Shown one piece after another: positions 31,971 through 40,977 of a stretch of DNA of 48,961 nucleotides. The translations under genes and the position numbers were made by a program. This DNA is from CAYSCS01 sp964429695 (lineage in GTDB: Bacteria; Acidobacteriota; Aminicenantia; Aminicenantales; Aminicenantaceae). Under the pieces are notes generated by a model, which had not been told where the DNA came from, did not search any database, and was given only the letters and a program-made list of their open reading frames with translations. The DNA is taken from contig CAYSCS010000088.1 of the NCBI GenBank assembly GCA_964429695.1, forward strand, positions 1 to 48,961, in the 5' to 3' direction. Numbering within the stretch: the stretch's first letter is position 1; each line of letters opens with the position of its first letter.

Positions 31971-32853
31971 AGCTCCTTGGGAAGAGAAGCTTTCGGTTAT
32001 TGTGGTGAATTATAATGATAAAAATAATCTCAGGGAATGTCTTTCTTCTCTTGGGGAGAGTCTTTTAGAGATTCCTTGGGAAGCGATAGTGGTAGATAAT
32101 TGTTCATCCGATGGGAGCATTGAGTTTATAAAGTCTTTTTTCTCTGAGGTGAAGGTCATCGAAAACAAAGAGAACCTCGGATTTTCAAAGGCAAATAATA
32201 AAGGAATTGAGCAAAGTAGGGCTGCCTACATTCTCTTTCTAAACCCTGACACTATACTCTTCCCTAATTCCCTTTCCCTTCTCCTCAAAGAAATGAGGTC
32301 AAATCCAAGAGCAGCTGGAGTTGGACCTGCTCTCCTGGATGAGAGGATGAATTACCAGGTTTCATTCGGAAAGAAGGTAGATTTCTTTCCTGAATTATTC
32401 CAGAAGCTTCTGATGAATAGGTGTGAAAAATATCGCTTGAGACATGATTTTGGCAGAAGGGATGTTGGCTGGTTGAGTGGCGCATGCCTTCTTGTGAGAA
32501 GGCGCGCCTTGGAAGAAGCTGGTATTTTTGATGAACGGTTCTTTCTCTACTTTGAGGATATCGACCTTTGCCTGCGTATGAGAAACAGAGGCTGGAAGCT
32601 AATTTATTTTCCTCAGGCAAGAGTAATTCATAAAGGGGGGACAAGCACCTCACAACTGGGGTTACGACGTAGATGGGAATACAGGAAGAGTCAGCTTTAT
32701 TTTTATAAGAAGCACAATTCTCTTTTTTCTAAAGTCCTGCTTAAAATCTACCTTTTCCTGAATTTTACATTATTATATTTTTATGCTCTTCTTTTCAAGA
32801 TAGAAGATGCCTCTGAAATCAAGAAATTCTTTTTGCTGCTTAAAGAGAAATGA
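31963..32853 (+). CDS. Glycosyltransferase family 2 (rhamnosyltransferase-like)
   Basis: A 296-residue GT-A enzyme. Motifs: LSVIVVNYNDKNNLRECLSS (10-29), VVDNCSSDGS (43-52), NLGFSKANNKGI (70-81), FLNPDTIL (91-98, the DxD-like NPD), WLSGACLLVRRRALEEAGIFDE and the catalytic FLYFEDIDLCLRMRNRGW. A hydrophobic C-terminal stretch (about 258-280) may anchor it to the membrane. The TTG start at 31963 is six nt after GGAGG; the nearby ATG is out of frame. It overlaps both neighbours by a few bases. Similar to WbbL-type rhamnosyltransferases; the sugar is not proven. Confidence 0.88.
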   Translation: MDEAPWEEKLSVIVVNYNDKNNLRECLSSLGESLLEIPWEAIVVDNCSSDGSIEFIKSFFSEVKVIENKENLGFSKANNKGIEQSRAAYILFLNPDTILFPNSLSLLLKEMRSNPRAAGVGPALLDERMNYQVSFGKKVDFFPELFQKLLMNRCEKYRLRHDFGRRDVGWLSGACLLVRRRALEEAGIFDERFFLYFEDIDLCLRMRNRGWKLIYFPQARVIHKGGTSTSQLGLRRRWEYRKSQLYFYKKHNSLFSKVLLKIYLFLNFTLLYFYALLFKIEDASEIKKFFLLLKEK

Positions 32854-34022
32854 ATATTCACCCCGGCGTCGCAAAAGGAGGAAAAGTAAAAGTCCTTGAA
32901 ATGATTGACCAGCCCTTCCTGGGCGGAGGCCAGAAAAACCTCCTTTCTCTTTCCTTAGGTCTGAATAGGGATAGATTTGAAGTTTGTGTGTGCTCAAAAG
33001 ATGGTGGTCCACTAGTAGAAGAAGTTAAAAGGGCTGGAATCAAGCACTACCCAATCTGTTTTTCTAAGACTCCTTCGCCAGCTATTTTGGATGAAATTTA
33101 TACTCTCCTCAAAAAAAATCACTTCGACATAGTTCATACTCATGGAGGAGTAGCAGGCTTTTTTGGACGGCTAGCTGCCAAGAAATATGGCACTCCCTTT
33201 GTCATTCACACTTTGCATGGGATTCATTATCTCCATTACAGGAATCCTTTCCTGAAAGCTCTTTTCATTCTCCAGGAGAGGTATCTTTCGCGTTTCACCC
33301 ATTTTGTAATCTTTGTTTCAGAGTCTGATAGAGTGAGGGGGCAGAGATATAGATTGGTTCCCCGGGAAAAAATGGTTCTGATCAGGAATGGCATTGATGC
33401 AGAAAAGTTTTCCCAACGCTTACTTTCCGCGGACAAAATTCTGGATTACAAAAAGAAATTGGGGCTTGAGTCGTCTTCATTAATCGTGGGAACTGTTGCC
33501 AGGCTTCATAGGCAGAAGGGAATAATTTATCTTCTTCGTGCTTTTCAGAAAGTAGTCCTTTCTCTCCCTCAGGCTCGTCTTTTGCTCGTGGGTGATGGTC
33601 AGCTCCGTAAGAAGCTTGAAAAGGAAGCAGCGCATTTAGGTTTGGGAAAATATGTCTTATTCTTGGGGGAAAGAGAAGATGTGGCAGAGCTAATTTCTAT
33701 ATTCGATGTCTTTGTCTTGCCCTCACTTTGGGAAGGGCTACCTTTCGTTCTCCTAGAAGCTGCGGTTGCAGGAAAACCAGTAGTTGCCTCAGATATTGAG
33801 GGTGTAAGAGAGATTATTAAAAGTGGAAAGAACGGGCTTCTCGTTCCGGCAAAGGAGCATAGGGCTCTTGCTGATGCAATTCTCAACCTGCTGAGAAAGA
33901 AGGACTTAGCTCTGAGGCTGGGTGAGCAACTTCGGAAAGATGTTCCTTCAAGGTTTAAAATCTTTTCCATGATAGAAGAAACTCAGAATCTCTATCTGAA
34001 AGCAAAAAAAGAGAATCAATAA
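32850..34022 (+). CDS. Glycosyltransferase family 4
   Basis: A 390-residue GT-B enzyme. N-terminal acceptor domain with GGGQKNLLSLS (the GGxQ pattern), DIVHTHGGVAGFFGRLAA and HTLHGIHY. C-terminal domain with VGTVARLHRQKGIIYLLRAF, LLLVGDG, and FVLPSLWEGLPFVLLEAAVAG-type donor site, then VASDIEGVREIIKSGKNGLLV. ATG 32850 overlaps the previous stop by 4 nt. It is followed by a 221-nt gap and a strong promoter, so the first transcription unit probably ends here. Confidence 0.88.
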   Translation: MNIHPGVAKGGKVKVLEMIDQPFLGGGQKNLLSLSLGLNRDRFEVCVCSKDGGPLVEEVKRAGIKHYPICFSKTPSPAILDEIYTLLKKNHFDIVHTHGGVAGFFGRLAAKKYGTPFVIHTLHGIHYLHYRNPFLKALFILQERYLSRFTHFVIFVSESDRVRGQRYRLVPREKMVLIRNGIDAEKFSQRLLSADKILDYKKKLGLESSSLIVGTVARLHRQKGIIYLLRAFQKVVLSLPQARLLLVGDGQLRKKLEKEAAHLGLGKYVLFLGEREDVAELISIFDVFVLPSLWEGLPFVLLEAAVAGKPVVASDIEGVREIIKSGKNGLLVPAKEHRALADAILNLLRKKDLALRLGEQLRKDVPSRFKIFSMIEETQNLYLKAKKENQ

Positions 34023-34206
34023 GGAACATAAATGACATTCTGGGATGAAAGGGGATCATTTAGATGCTTTTCTAGTTTCGATTTTGAATAATGGCTTTTT
34101 TTCTTCACCAATCTATCTCCAATAATCCTAATTTTTAAAAAGAAAATAAATTGCTTAGTAAATTAAGGATTAAAATTTCAGAGATGGATTGAGCATTTTA
34201 GAATAA

Positions 34207-34235
34207 TTGACAAAGAAATCTGCGCTCCATATAAT
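34207..34235 (+). promoter_or_regulatory. Full-consensus promoter inside the glycan cluster
   Basis: TTGACA (34207-34212), 17-nt spacer, TATAAT (34230-34235). ATG 34244 lies 8 nt downstream with no SD, the clearest leaderless start in the window. Confidence 0.9.
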
Positions 34236-34243
34236 CAAAACCC

Positions 34244-35356
34244 ATGGCAAAAGCAAAAGTTGCTCTTATCCATGATTGGCTTACGGGTCAGCGTGGGGGA
34301 GAGAAGGTGCTTGAGGTCCTGGCAGAAATTTTTCCTGATTCTCCCATTTACACTCTTTTCCATTTTTCAGGCAGTCAAGATATTGAAATAGAAAAGAGAA
34401 AGATAATTCCCAGTTTCCTGCAGAGGTTTCCATTCTTGAAAAGATGGTACCGTTTTTATCTTCCCCTTTTTCCCCTTGCCATCGAGCTCTTTGACCTTCA
34501 GGAATATGATTTGATTATCTCTAGCTCCCATTGTGTGGCCAAAGGAGTCATACCCCGTCCAGATGCACTCCATATCTGCTATGTTCATTCCCCCATTCGT
34601 TATGGATGGAATCAATATTTTTCTTATTTTTCTCCTGAAAAATTAAACATAATTTCCAGGTTGATAATTCCTCCTGTCATCCATTACCTGAGAATCTGGG
34701 ATGAATCTTCTTCCCATAGAGTGGATTTTTTTGTGGCAAATTCAAGAAATGTCGCCAAGAGAATAGAAAAATACTACAGGAGAGAGTCAGAAGTTATTTA
34801 CCCTCCCGTAGATACTAGTTTCTTTTGTCCCGGAGAGAGGAAAGAGGATTATTATTTAATTGTCTCCGCCTTAGTTCCTTACAAGAAGATTGAATTAGCC
34901 ATCGAAGCTTTCAATCGCAAACGAGTTCCGTTAAAGATCGTGGGTGTGGGGCCTGAATATAGGAAACTTAGAAAAATCGCTTATTCAAACATCCAGTTCT
35001 TAGGTTCTTTGAGCGCTTTAGATCTTCTTCATGTGTATCAAGGCGCACAGGCGCTTCTTCTTCCTGGAGAAGAGGACTTCGGGATTGTTTCCCTTGAGGC
35101 CCAGGCTTGCGGGATTCCAGTCATCGCTTACCACCAAGGAGGAGCTTTAGAAACAGTAATTTCAGGAGAAACTGGCATTTTTTTCGAAGAGCTTAAAGTG
35201 GAGGCTCTTCAGGCAACACTTGACAAATTTCAAGGCATGGAATTTAATAAAATCAAGATCAGAGAAAATGCCTTAAAATTTTCACGGGAGGTCTTCAAGC
35301 AAAGAATCTCTTCTTTCATCCAAGAGAAATGGGAAAACCATATTAAGAACAGATGA
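34244..35356 (+). CDS. Glycosyltransferase family 4 (WbaZ-like)
   Basis: A 370-residue GT-B enzyme. It opens KVALIHDWLTGQRGGEKVLE, the form typical of WbaZ/mannosyltransferase-like GT4 proteins. Middle region SSHCVAKGV and CYVHSPIRYGW, then VSALVPYKKIELAIEAFNR and the donor-site LLLPGEEDFGIVSLEAQACGIPVIAY. Transcribed from its own consensus promoter with an essentially leaderless start. It overlaps the PNPT gene by 4 nt (ATGA), so the last two genes form a unit. Confidence 0.88.
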   Translation: MAKAKVALIHDWLTGQRGGEKVLEVLAEIFPDSPIYTLFHFSGSQDIEIEKRKIIPSFLQRFPFLKRWYRFYLPLFPLAIELFDLQEYDLIISSSHCVAKGVIPRPDALHICYVHSPIRYGWNQYFSYFSPEKLNIISRLIIPPVIHYLRIWDESSSHRVDFFVANSRNVAKRIEKYYRRESEVIYPPVDTSFFCPGERKEDYYLIVSALVPYKKIELAIEAFNRKRVPLKIVGVGPEYRKLRKIAYSNIQFLGSLSALDLLHVYQGAQALLLPGEEDFGIVSLEAQACGIPVIAYHQGGALETVISGETGIFFEELKVEALQATLDKFQGMEFNKIKIRENALKFSREVFKQRISSFIQEKWENHIKNR

Positions 35357-36804
35357 TCAAAGGCAAAAAAACTCGCCTTCTCGGGCTTTTTCTTCTGAGT
35401 GATATAATAGGCATCCTTTTTTCATTTTTTTATGCTTATCTTTTTAGATTCTACGGGTACATCATTCCTGTAGACCCTGAAAAAGGAATCCCCCCTTTAA
35501 AATCATACATTGCAGTTTTCCCCCTTTTTCTTATCTTGCATCTTGGAATCTTTTTTTTGCAAGGATTTTACAAGAAAAAGCTAAGGAGAACAAAGATTGA
35601 TGATTTTTTCCTTATTACTCTGAATGTGGTTTTGACCATTCTCATTTCCCTTGCCATTCTGAATTATCTCTATGCTTATAGCCAAGGTCAGGCACCTCTT
35701 TTCAAGATGAAATTCAAGATATCTCATCTTTTTCTGTTAGTTTATTTTGTGGTTTCAATTTTTGTGATTACTTTTCTTCGAAATCAAATCTATTTCTTCA
35801 TGAAAAGACGCTTTGCCAGGGGGTTGAATCTTCAGAATGTGCTCATCGTAGGAGCCGGAGAGATGGGCAGAACAGTTGCTCAAAAATTTTCCCAGTATAA
35901 AGATCTGGGTTTTTTTGTCAAGGGGTTTCTGGATGATGAGCGGAAGAAAGGAGAGGTTATAGAAATAAATGGAGGTCTCAAAGTCTTGGGACCGCTCAGT
36001 GAGCTTGAGAACGTCCTGGAGAAAGAGAATATAAGTGACGTTTACGTGGCTCTTGATCTCAACAATTACTCCAAAATTCTTAAAACTTTTCAGATTGTAA
36101 ATAAATATGCAGTGAATGTCAGGCTTATCCCTGATCTTTTCCAGCTTCTCACCCTCAAAGCAAGAGTTGAGGACCTCGATGGATTTCCGGTAATCTGTAT
36201 TGATGAGCCACCCCTGCGCGGACTGATGAGGATTTTCAAAAGAATGATGGATATCTTTGTCTCTACTCTCCTGCTTATAGTCTTATCTCCCCTTATTTTG
36301 GTGGTAATTGTGCTTGTCAAGCTTACCTCTAGGGGTCCTGTTTTCTACCATCAAGAAAGAGTGGGCTTGGATGGGAGAAGGTTCATGATGCATAAGTTTA
36401 GAACCATGATTTGCGACGCAGAAAAGGAAACAGGCCCTGTGATGTGTAAGCGGGGTGATCCGAGAATAACCAAGGTGGGTAAGTTTCTAAGAAAATTCAG
36501 CATCGATGAGATTCCCCAGCTTGTGAATGTTTTGAAGGGAGAAATGAGCCTCGTTGGTCCGAGACCTGAAAGGCCTCCCTTTGTAAAAGATTTTCGAGAG
36601 AAGTTCCCTAAATATATGCTCAGACATAAGGTGAAATCAGGCATCACCGGCTGGGCACAGGTCCATGGGCTGAGGCAAGACACTTCAATTGAAAAGAGGC
36701 TCGAGTATGATTTTTACTACATTCAGAACTGGTCACTCGCCCTTGATTTGAAAATCCTGTGGAGAACGATCAAGAAAGGATTTATCGATAAGAACTTTAG
36801 GTAA
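35353..36804 (+). CDS. Polyprenyl-phosphate sugar-1-phosphate transferase (WbaP/WcaJ-type)
   Basis: A 483-residue polyisoprenyl-phosphate hexose-1-phosphate transferase of the bacterial sugar-transferase family. The N-terminal part has four TM helices (about 8-28, 48-70, 85-105 and 120-145), followed by a CoA-binding-like Rossmann domain (VLIVGAGEMGRTVAQ, about 162-176). The C-terminal catalytic domain has a re-entrant helix, then VFYHQERVGLDGRRFMMHKF, the FSIDEIPQLVNVLKGEMSLVGPRPE region with catalytic Asp-Glu, and KSGITGWAQVHG. It loads the first sugar onto undecaprenyl phosphate, which fits its place at the end of a glycan cluster. Donor sugar not proven. Confidence 0.92.
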   Translation: MIKGKKTRLLGLFLLSDIIGILFSFFYAYLFRFYGYIIPVDPEKGIPPLKSYIAVFPLFLILHLGIFFLQGFYKKKLRRTKIDDFFLITLNVVLTILISLAILNYLYAYSQGQAPLFKMKFKISHLFLLVYFVVSIFVITFLRNQIYFFMKRRFARGLNLQNVLIVGAGEMGRTVAQKFSQYKDLGFFVKGFLDDERKKGEVIEINGGLKVLGPLSELENVLEKENISDVYVALDLNNYSKILKTFQIVNKYAVNVRLIPDLFQLLTLKARVEDLDGFPVICIDEPPLRGLMRIFKRMMDIFVSTLLLIVLSPLILVVIVLVKLTSRGPVFYHQERVGLDGRRFMMHKFRTMICDAEKETGPVMCKRGDPRITKVGKFLRKFSIDEIPQLVNVLKGEMSLVGPRPERPPFVKDFREKFPKYMLRHKVKSGITGWAQVHGLRQDTSIEKRLEYDFYYIQNWSLALDLKILWRTIKKGFIDKNFR

Positions 36805-36815
36805 AAAAAGTTGAA

Positions 36816-37385
36816 TCAGCGACGAAGAAGAATCCGCAAACCAAGATACATGTATTGGATGCCTGAAATAAGAGTCAGAGAGAAGGCAAGATAAAAAATG
36901 CCTTTCATCCAGCCTGGGGAAATCCCTTTAAGATTGAGAAAAAGGGCAAACAAGACAGCCATGACTTGAGAAAAAGTGCACAATTTTCCAGATAGAGAGG
37001 GATTGAATTTCTTATTGCCCGTGATTATGGAGATGGAGAGCGTTCCTGAAACGATGAGAATATCGCGTCCTATGACAGTTGCTGTAATCCAGATTGGAAT
37101 TGTATTGGGATAGCTCAAAGAGGGTAGAGAAAGCAAAATAAAGGCAGTAGTCATGAGAAGTTTATCCGCAGCGGGATCGAGAAGAGAACCGATTCGAGTC
37201 TTCTGATGCCACACTCTTGCTGTGATTCCATCTAAGATATCTGTCATACCTGCCAAGAGAAAGACAGAAAAAGCTTCGAGAGTTTTTCTATTCAAGGTCA
37301 AAAAGAGAAAAACAGGGATAAGCAGAATCCTCAGGAGACTCAGAAAGTTGGGTGCATTGAGGAGGCGATTTTTTTCTTCTTCCAT
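36816..37385 (-). CDS. pgsA: CDP-diacylglycerol--glycerol-3-phosphate 3-phosphatidyltransferase
   Basis: A 189-residue CDP-alcohol phosphatidyltransferase with about five TM helices. The active-site signature D(x)2DG(x)2AR(x)8G(x)3D(x)3D is complete: D49, D52, G53, A56, R57, G66, D70 and D74. It makes phosphatidylglycerol-phosphate. The gene follows the TPR lipoprotein by 18 nt without a clear SD and is the last of the hflX-TPR-pgsA run. Only 11 nt separates its stop from the convergent sugar-transferase gene. Other CDP-alcohol transferases share the motif, so PgsA is the likely but not the only reading. Confidence 0.88.
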   Translation of the reverse strand: MEEEKNRLLNAPNFLSLLRILLIPVFLFLTLNRKTLEAFSVFLLAGMTDILDGITARVWHQKTRIGSLLDPAADKLLMTTAFILLSLPSLSYPNTIPIWITATVIGRDILIVSGTLSISIITGNKKFNPSLSGKLCTFSQVMAVLFALFLNLKGISPGWMKGIFYLAFSLTLISGIQYMYLGLRILLRR

Positions 37386-37403
37386 GAAATAGATAAAGCT
37401 ATA

Positions 37404-38735
37404 CTACTTAATCAAATTCAGAACAAGATCAAAGAGCCTGATACATTCAGCCCCTGAGACAAGGAGGTCGGGATTGAATGTGTTTCTCGTTGAGAGATTC
37501 ATGATATCGTAGGAAACGATTTCCACAATCGCTTGGTAATAAAAATTATCCGGAGAGACATCAGAAATATTAATTTTTTCGGGGGGGATATGCTGAATGA
37601 AAGAAAAGCCTCTTTTTTTCAAGTAGCTTATCAAACGCACCAGTATATCAGCCATCTCTGCTCTGGTGATGACTTTTTTCGGCTGAAAGGTATGATTGGG
37701 ATAAACTTCCAAGATTTCAAATGAGGTTACCTTGAGGATGTGTTTTGCGGCCCAGGAGGTAGCAATGTCAACGATGATGGGAGGCTTAGTTTGTGTGCTG
37801 TTCAAGAAATCCTTGAATTTTACGGAAATCAGAGCGGCTGCCTCCTCTCTGGTTATTGCATCTGAAGAAGGAATAGCGTCATATTGGCTGGGAAGTTCGA
37901 AGACACCCAAGCGGTTTTTCAGGGTTTCAATTTTTGTAAGTATTTCCTTGTTCTCCGGGTCAAGCTCTGCTAATTTTTCATATACAGTTAGACTCTCTTG
38001 ATACTCTTCAGCTTCAAAGAGGAAGTTTCCATATTTTTTTAAAATTTCTTTGTTCTTTGGCTCATTAAAGGCAGCAGCCTTGAGATGGACAAGAGCATTC
38101 TGGAGGTTGTTTTCTTTTCTAAATATTTCAGCTAAAGCAAGATGGGCTTCCGTAGATTTAGGTGAATAATAAAGAGCCCTGAGGAAGGCTTCTTTGCTTT
38201 TCTCTATGTTGCCACTCTTTTCATAAGCTCGAGCCTCATTCATGGCTTCTTCGGTCATTCTTTTCCTCAGTTCTTCATAGTTAGGTCTTGCCCATGAATG
38301 CTCGGGTTCCCTTTTCAGAATTTCCCTGAGTTCTTGAAACACTGAATTATCCTCTCCCATCTTTAAATAGACCTGAGCGAGGCCCAGATGAGCGTGGTCT
38401 ATCTGAGGATAATATCGGAGAGAAGCTTTAAAATAATCTTCTGCAAGCTTTAGGTTTTCGAGAAGAAGATATACATAACCCATTCCACTGTAGTAAAAAG
38501 GGTTTCCTGTCCCGAGTTTTGAAAAGATGCTCTCTGCTTTCTTAACTTTCCCTTCTCTTAATTCTTTCCAGGCTTCTTCGAGAAGAATTCTTTCCTCAAG
38601 AGAGAGTGAAGCTACTTGAGAGGGCGGGAGGGTTTCGAGATGGAGGGAAGGCGAAGGGACTTTATAGGTTACACAGGAGGATATAAAAAATAAGGAGAAG
38701 ATGAAAATTAATGCCAATGATTTTTCTTTTATCAA
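37404..38735 (-). CDS. TPR-repeat lipoprotein with C-terminal SLH-like domain
   Basis: A 443-residue exported lipoprotein. A type II signal ends at C21 in FFISSC. Residues about 40-285 carry tetratricopeptide repeats (blocks near 65-155 and 165-270). The C-terminal 290-443 part resembles S-layer homology repeats: ITREEAAALIS, then IVDIATSWAAKHILKV...FQPKKVITRAEMADILVRLI, then ISDVSPDNFYYQAI. TPR suggests protein binding, and SLH suggests wall or glycan binding. It overlaps hflX by 4 nt (ATGA), which places an envelope protein in an RNA-modification operon. The function is not known. Confidence 0.8.
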   Translation of the reverse strand: MIKEKSLALIFIFSLFFISSCVTYKVPSPSLHLETLPPSQVASLSLEERILLEEAWKELREGKVKKAESIFSKLGTGNPFYYSGMGYVYLLLENLKLAEDYFKASLRYYPQIDHAHLGLAQVYLKMGEDNSVFQELREILKREPEHSWARPNYEELRKRMTEEAMNEARAYEKSGNIEKSKEAFLRALYYSPKSTEAHLALAEIFRKENNLQNALVHLKAAAFNEPKNKEILKKYGNFLFEAEEYQESLTVYEKLAELDPENKEILTKIETLKNRLGVFELPSQYDAIPSSDAITREEAAALISVKFKDFLNSTQTKPPIIVDIATSWAAKHILKVTSFEILEVYPNHTFQPKKVITRAEMADILVRLISYLKKRGFSFIQHIPPEKINISDVSPDNFYYQAIVEIVSYDIMNLSTRNTFNPDLLVSGAECIRLFDLVLNLIK

Positions 38736-39988
38736 TTTGACTCTCCTCTTTTGAGGTAAGGAAGATAATTCAAAATAAGCTTGGGATCGGCCATGATTTT
38801 GAGTTCAAAGGAGTCTATATCTTCTTTTCTCATTAGAACTAGGGACCATCTTGCAAACGAAGGGATTAAATCCTTTTTCGATTTTGGAATACGCAAATAG
38901 AATATGTTCATTTTTTGGAAGAGCGTTTGGCGCAGGATTTCTTTCAAACTATCAATTCCCTCTCCCGTCTTGGCAGAAATATAGACATGGAGGTGAGCTG
39001 ATTTGTTCTTCGTAAGAAACTCATCCTTATGGGGAACAAGGTCTATTTTGTTAAAAACTTTGATGATGGGGATTTCTTTTACCTCAAGTCCCTCAAGTAT
39101 TGATTCAACCGCTTTTATCTGGATTTCATGATTTGGAGTTGAAAGGTCAATCACATGACAGATGCAGTTGGCCTCCTTTATTTCTTCAAGAGTTGCCCGG
39201 AAGGAGGATATAAGTTCCAAGGGAAGCTTTTTAATAAAGCCAACTGTATCGGTTAAATAAAAATACAGACCATCTGAGAGGTAAACTCTCCGGAGGAGAG
39301 GGTCGAGAGTGGCAAAAAGCTTTGGGGAGGTGAAGGTGTTTTCGTTTGTCAAAAAGTTGAAAAGGGTTGATTTTCCAGCGTTGGTGTAACCGACGAGAGA
39401 GACGAGTGGGACGGGATTTCTTTCCCTTGACTTTCTTTGCTCAGCTCTTCTTTTCTGAATTTTTTGTATCTCCTTTTTAATCCTCGCCATTCTATCAACA
39501 ATTCTTCTCCTGTCTTCCTCAAGTTTCTTCTCACCAGGGCCTCTTGTTCCAATTCCTCCTCCCAGTCGGGAAAGCGCTCTTCCTTTACCCAGAAGTCTGG
39601 GCAGAAGATAGGTAAGTTGAGCCAGCTCTACTTGAAGCTTTCCTTCTTTGCTTCGGGCTCTTTGGGCAAAAATATCTAAGATGAGCTGGGTTCTATCGAT
39701 GACCTTTGTTTGAATCCCTTCTTCAAGACTCCTTTGTTGAACAGGGCTCAGATTGTGGTCGAAAATTATAAGGTCTGCATCGAGCTCCTTTCTGAGCTTT
39801 GCTAGCTCTTCGACTTTACCTTCTCCAATGAGAAATTTGGGGTTTATTTCTTCTCGATATTGGAAAACCTCCGTCAGTACGGATGCACCAGCAGTGTAAG
39901 CCAGGCCTTTTAATTCTCTCATGGATTCTTCTTCCTCTAGCTTTTCTTGCCTATTGGTAGAGAGGTGAACGAGTATGGCTCTTTCCAT
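38732..39988 (-). CDS. hflX: GTPase HflX
   Basis: A 418-residue ribosome-associated GTPase that splits stalled 70S ribosomes. N-terminal nucleotide-binding-like domain, a coiled linker (about 155-190), then the G domain: G1 GYTNAGKST (200-208), G3 DTVGF (247-251), G4 NKID and G5 SAKTG. The glycine-rich GGGIGTRGPGE (143-153) is the HflX signature. Full length, no missing residues. It follows miaA by 2 nt and overlaps the TPR gene by 4 nt. No hfq lies between miaA and hflX, unlike E. coli. Confidence 0.95.
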   Translation of the reverse strand: MERAILVHLSTNRQEKLEEEESMRELKGLAYTAGASVLTEVFQYREEINPKFLIGEGKVEELAKLRKELDADLIIFDHNLSPVQQRSLEEGIQTKVIDRTQLILDIFAQRARSKEGKLQVELAQLTYLLPRLLGKGRALSRLGGGIGTRGPGEKKLEEDRRRIVDRMARIKKEIQKIQKRRAEQRKSRERNPVPLVSLVGYTNAGKSTLFNFLTNENTFTSPKLFATLDPLLRRVYLSDGLYFYLTDTVGFIKKLPLELISSFRATLEEIKEANCICHVIDLSTPNHEIQIKAVESILEGLEVKEIPIIKVFNKIDLVPHKDEFLTKNKSAHLHVYISAKTGEGIDSLKEILRQTLFQKMNIFYLRIPKSKKDLIPSFARWSLVLMRKEDIDSFELKIMADPKLILNYLPYLKRGESN

Positions 39989-39990
39989 TT

Positions 39991-40962
39991 TCAGATTAAA
40001 TTCTCTTCGATATACTTTTCCATAGAAATCAAGTCATCTGGAGAAAACCAGGCAACATCTTTCATTTTTTTAAACCAGGTTATTTGTCTTTTAGCATATC
40101 TTCGGGTGTCCCGTTTGGTTAAAGAGATGGTCTCATCCAGAGAAATCTCATTTCGAATAAATCTTAGAACGTGTTTGTATCCCAGGGCACGAAAAGGCGG
40201 GGAGGTTTCTCTAATCCCAAGTTCAAGGAGATTTTTGACCTCATCAATTATGCCACGTTCAAACATTTTTTCTACTCTTTCTTCTATCCGTTTGTAAAGT
40301 GCTTTTCTTTCTAATTTTAAACCAATTTTTATCACATTTAAATCCCTGATTGGCGAGCGGGTGTTTAGAAAATGTTCAGAAAGAGGTTTTTTCGTCTTAA
40401 GATAAACCTCAAGAGCCCTTATGATCCTTATCTTATCGTTCCTTCCAATTTTTTGGGCATACATCGGGTCTACCTCGAGAAGTCTTAGCCAAAGACAGTG
40501 AAGACCCTTTTCTTTGGCTTCTTTCTCCAGAGTTTCTCTGAGGGAAGGAGAGCTTTCGCCATCAGGAAAGAGCCCTTCAAGGAGTGCCTTCAAATAGAGA
40601 CCGGTGCCTCCTGTAATGAGGGGAATTCGATTTCTATCTTTTATTTCTTTGATTTTAAGAGAGGCGAGGTTTATGAAATCAGCCGCAGTAAATTGTTTAT
40701 CTGGTTCGAGAAAATCAAGCAAGTGATGGGGGATTCCTGCCCTTTCCTCCACAGGTATCTTGTCTGTTCCAATATCGAACTTTTTATAGACTTGCATAGA
40801 GTCACAATTTATGATTTCACAATCGAATTTTTTGGCTATTTTGATCGCAGTCGCACTCTTCCCGGAGCATGTAGGTCCAAGAAGTACGATTAGGTTTTTA
40901 TCTCGTTGCAATTTTGATAAGAAAGAACAGAACAAGAAGAGTGATAAAAATAAGGAGGGCAA
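39991..40962 (-). CDS. miaA: tRNA dimethylallyltransferase MiaA
   Basis: Adds an isopentenyl group to A37 of tRNAs that read U-starting codons. P-loop GPTCSGKS (29-36), SMQVYKKFDIGT DMAPP-site region, PHHLLDFLEP, TGGTGLYLKALLEGL, and KRDTRRYAKRQITWFK. The start is taken as TTG 40962, which has AGAAGG at good spacing; it gives a hydrophobic 16-residue leader (SLFLSLFLFCSFLS) unusual for this soluble enzyme. A shorter alternative is TTG 40911 (LQRDKNLIVLLG), which has no SD. It lies 15 nt after the DUF4388 gene and 2 nt before hflX. Confidence 0.93.
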   Translation of the reverse strand: MPSLFLSLFLFCSFLSKLQRDKNLIVLLGPTCSGKSATAIKIAKKFDCEIINCDSMQVYKKFDIGTDKIPVEERAGIPHHLLDFLEPDKQFTAADFINLASLKIKEIKDRNRIPLITGGTGLYLKALLEGLFPDGESSPSLRETLEKEAKEKGLHCLWLRLLEVDPMYAQKIGRNDKIRIIRALEVYLKTKKPLSEHFLNTRSPIRDLNVIKIGLKLERKALYKRIEERVEKMFERGIIDEVKNLLELGIRETSPPFRALGYKHVLRFIRNEISLDETISLTKRDTRRYAKRQITWFKKMKDVAWFSPDDLISMEKYIEENLI

Positions 40963-40977
40963 AAACTTGCCTTCTTT

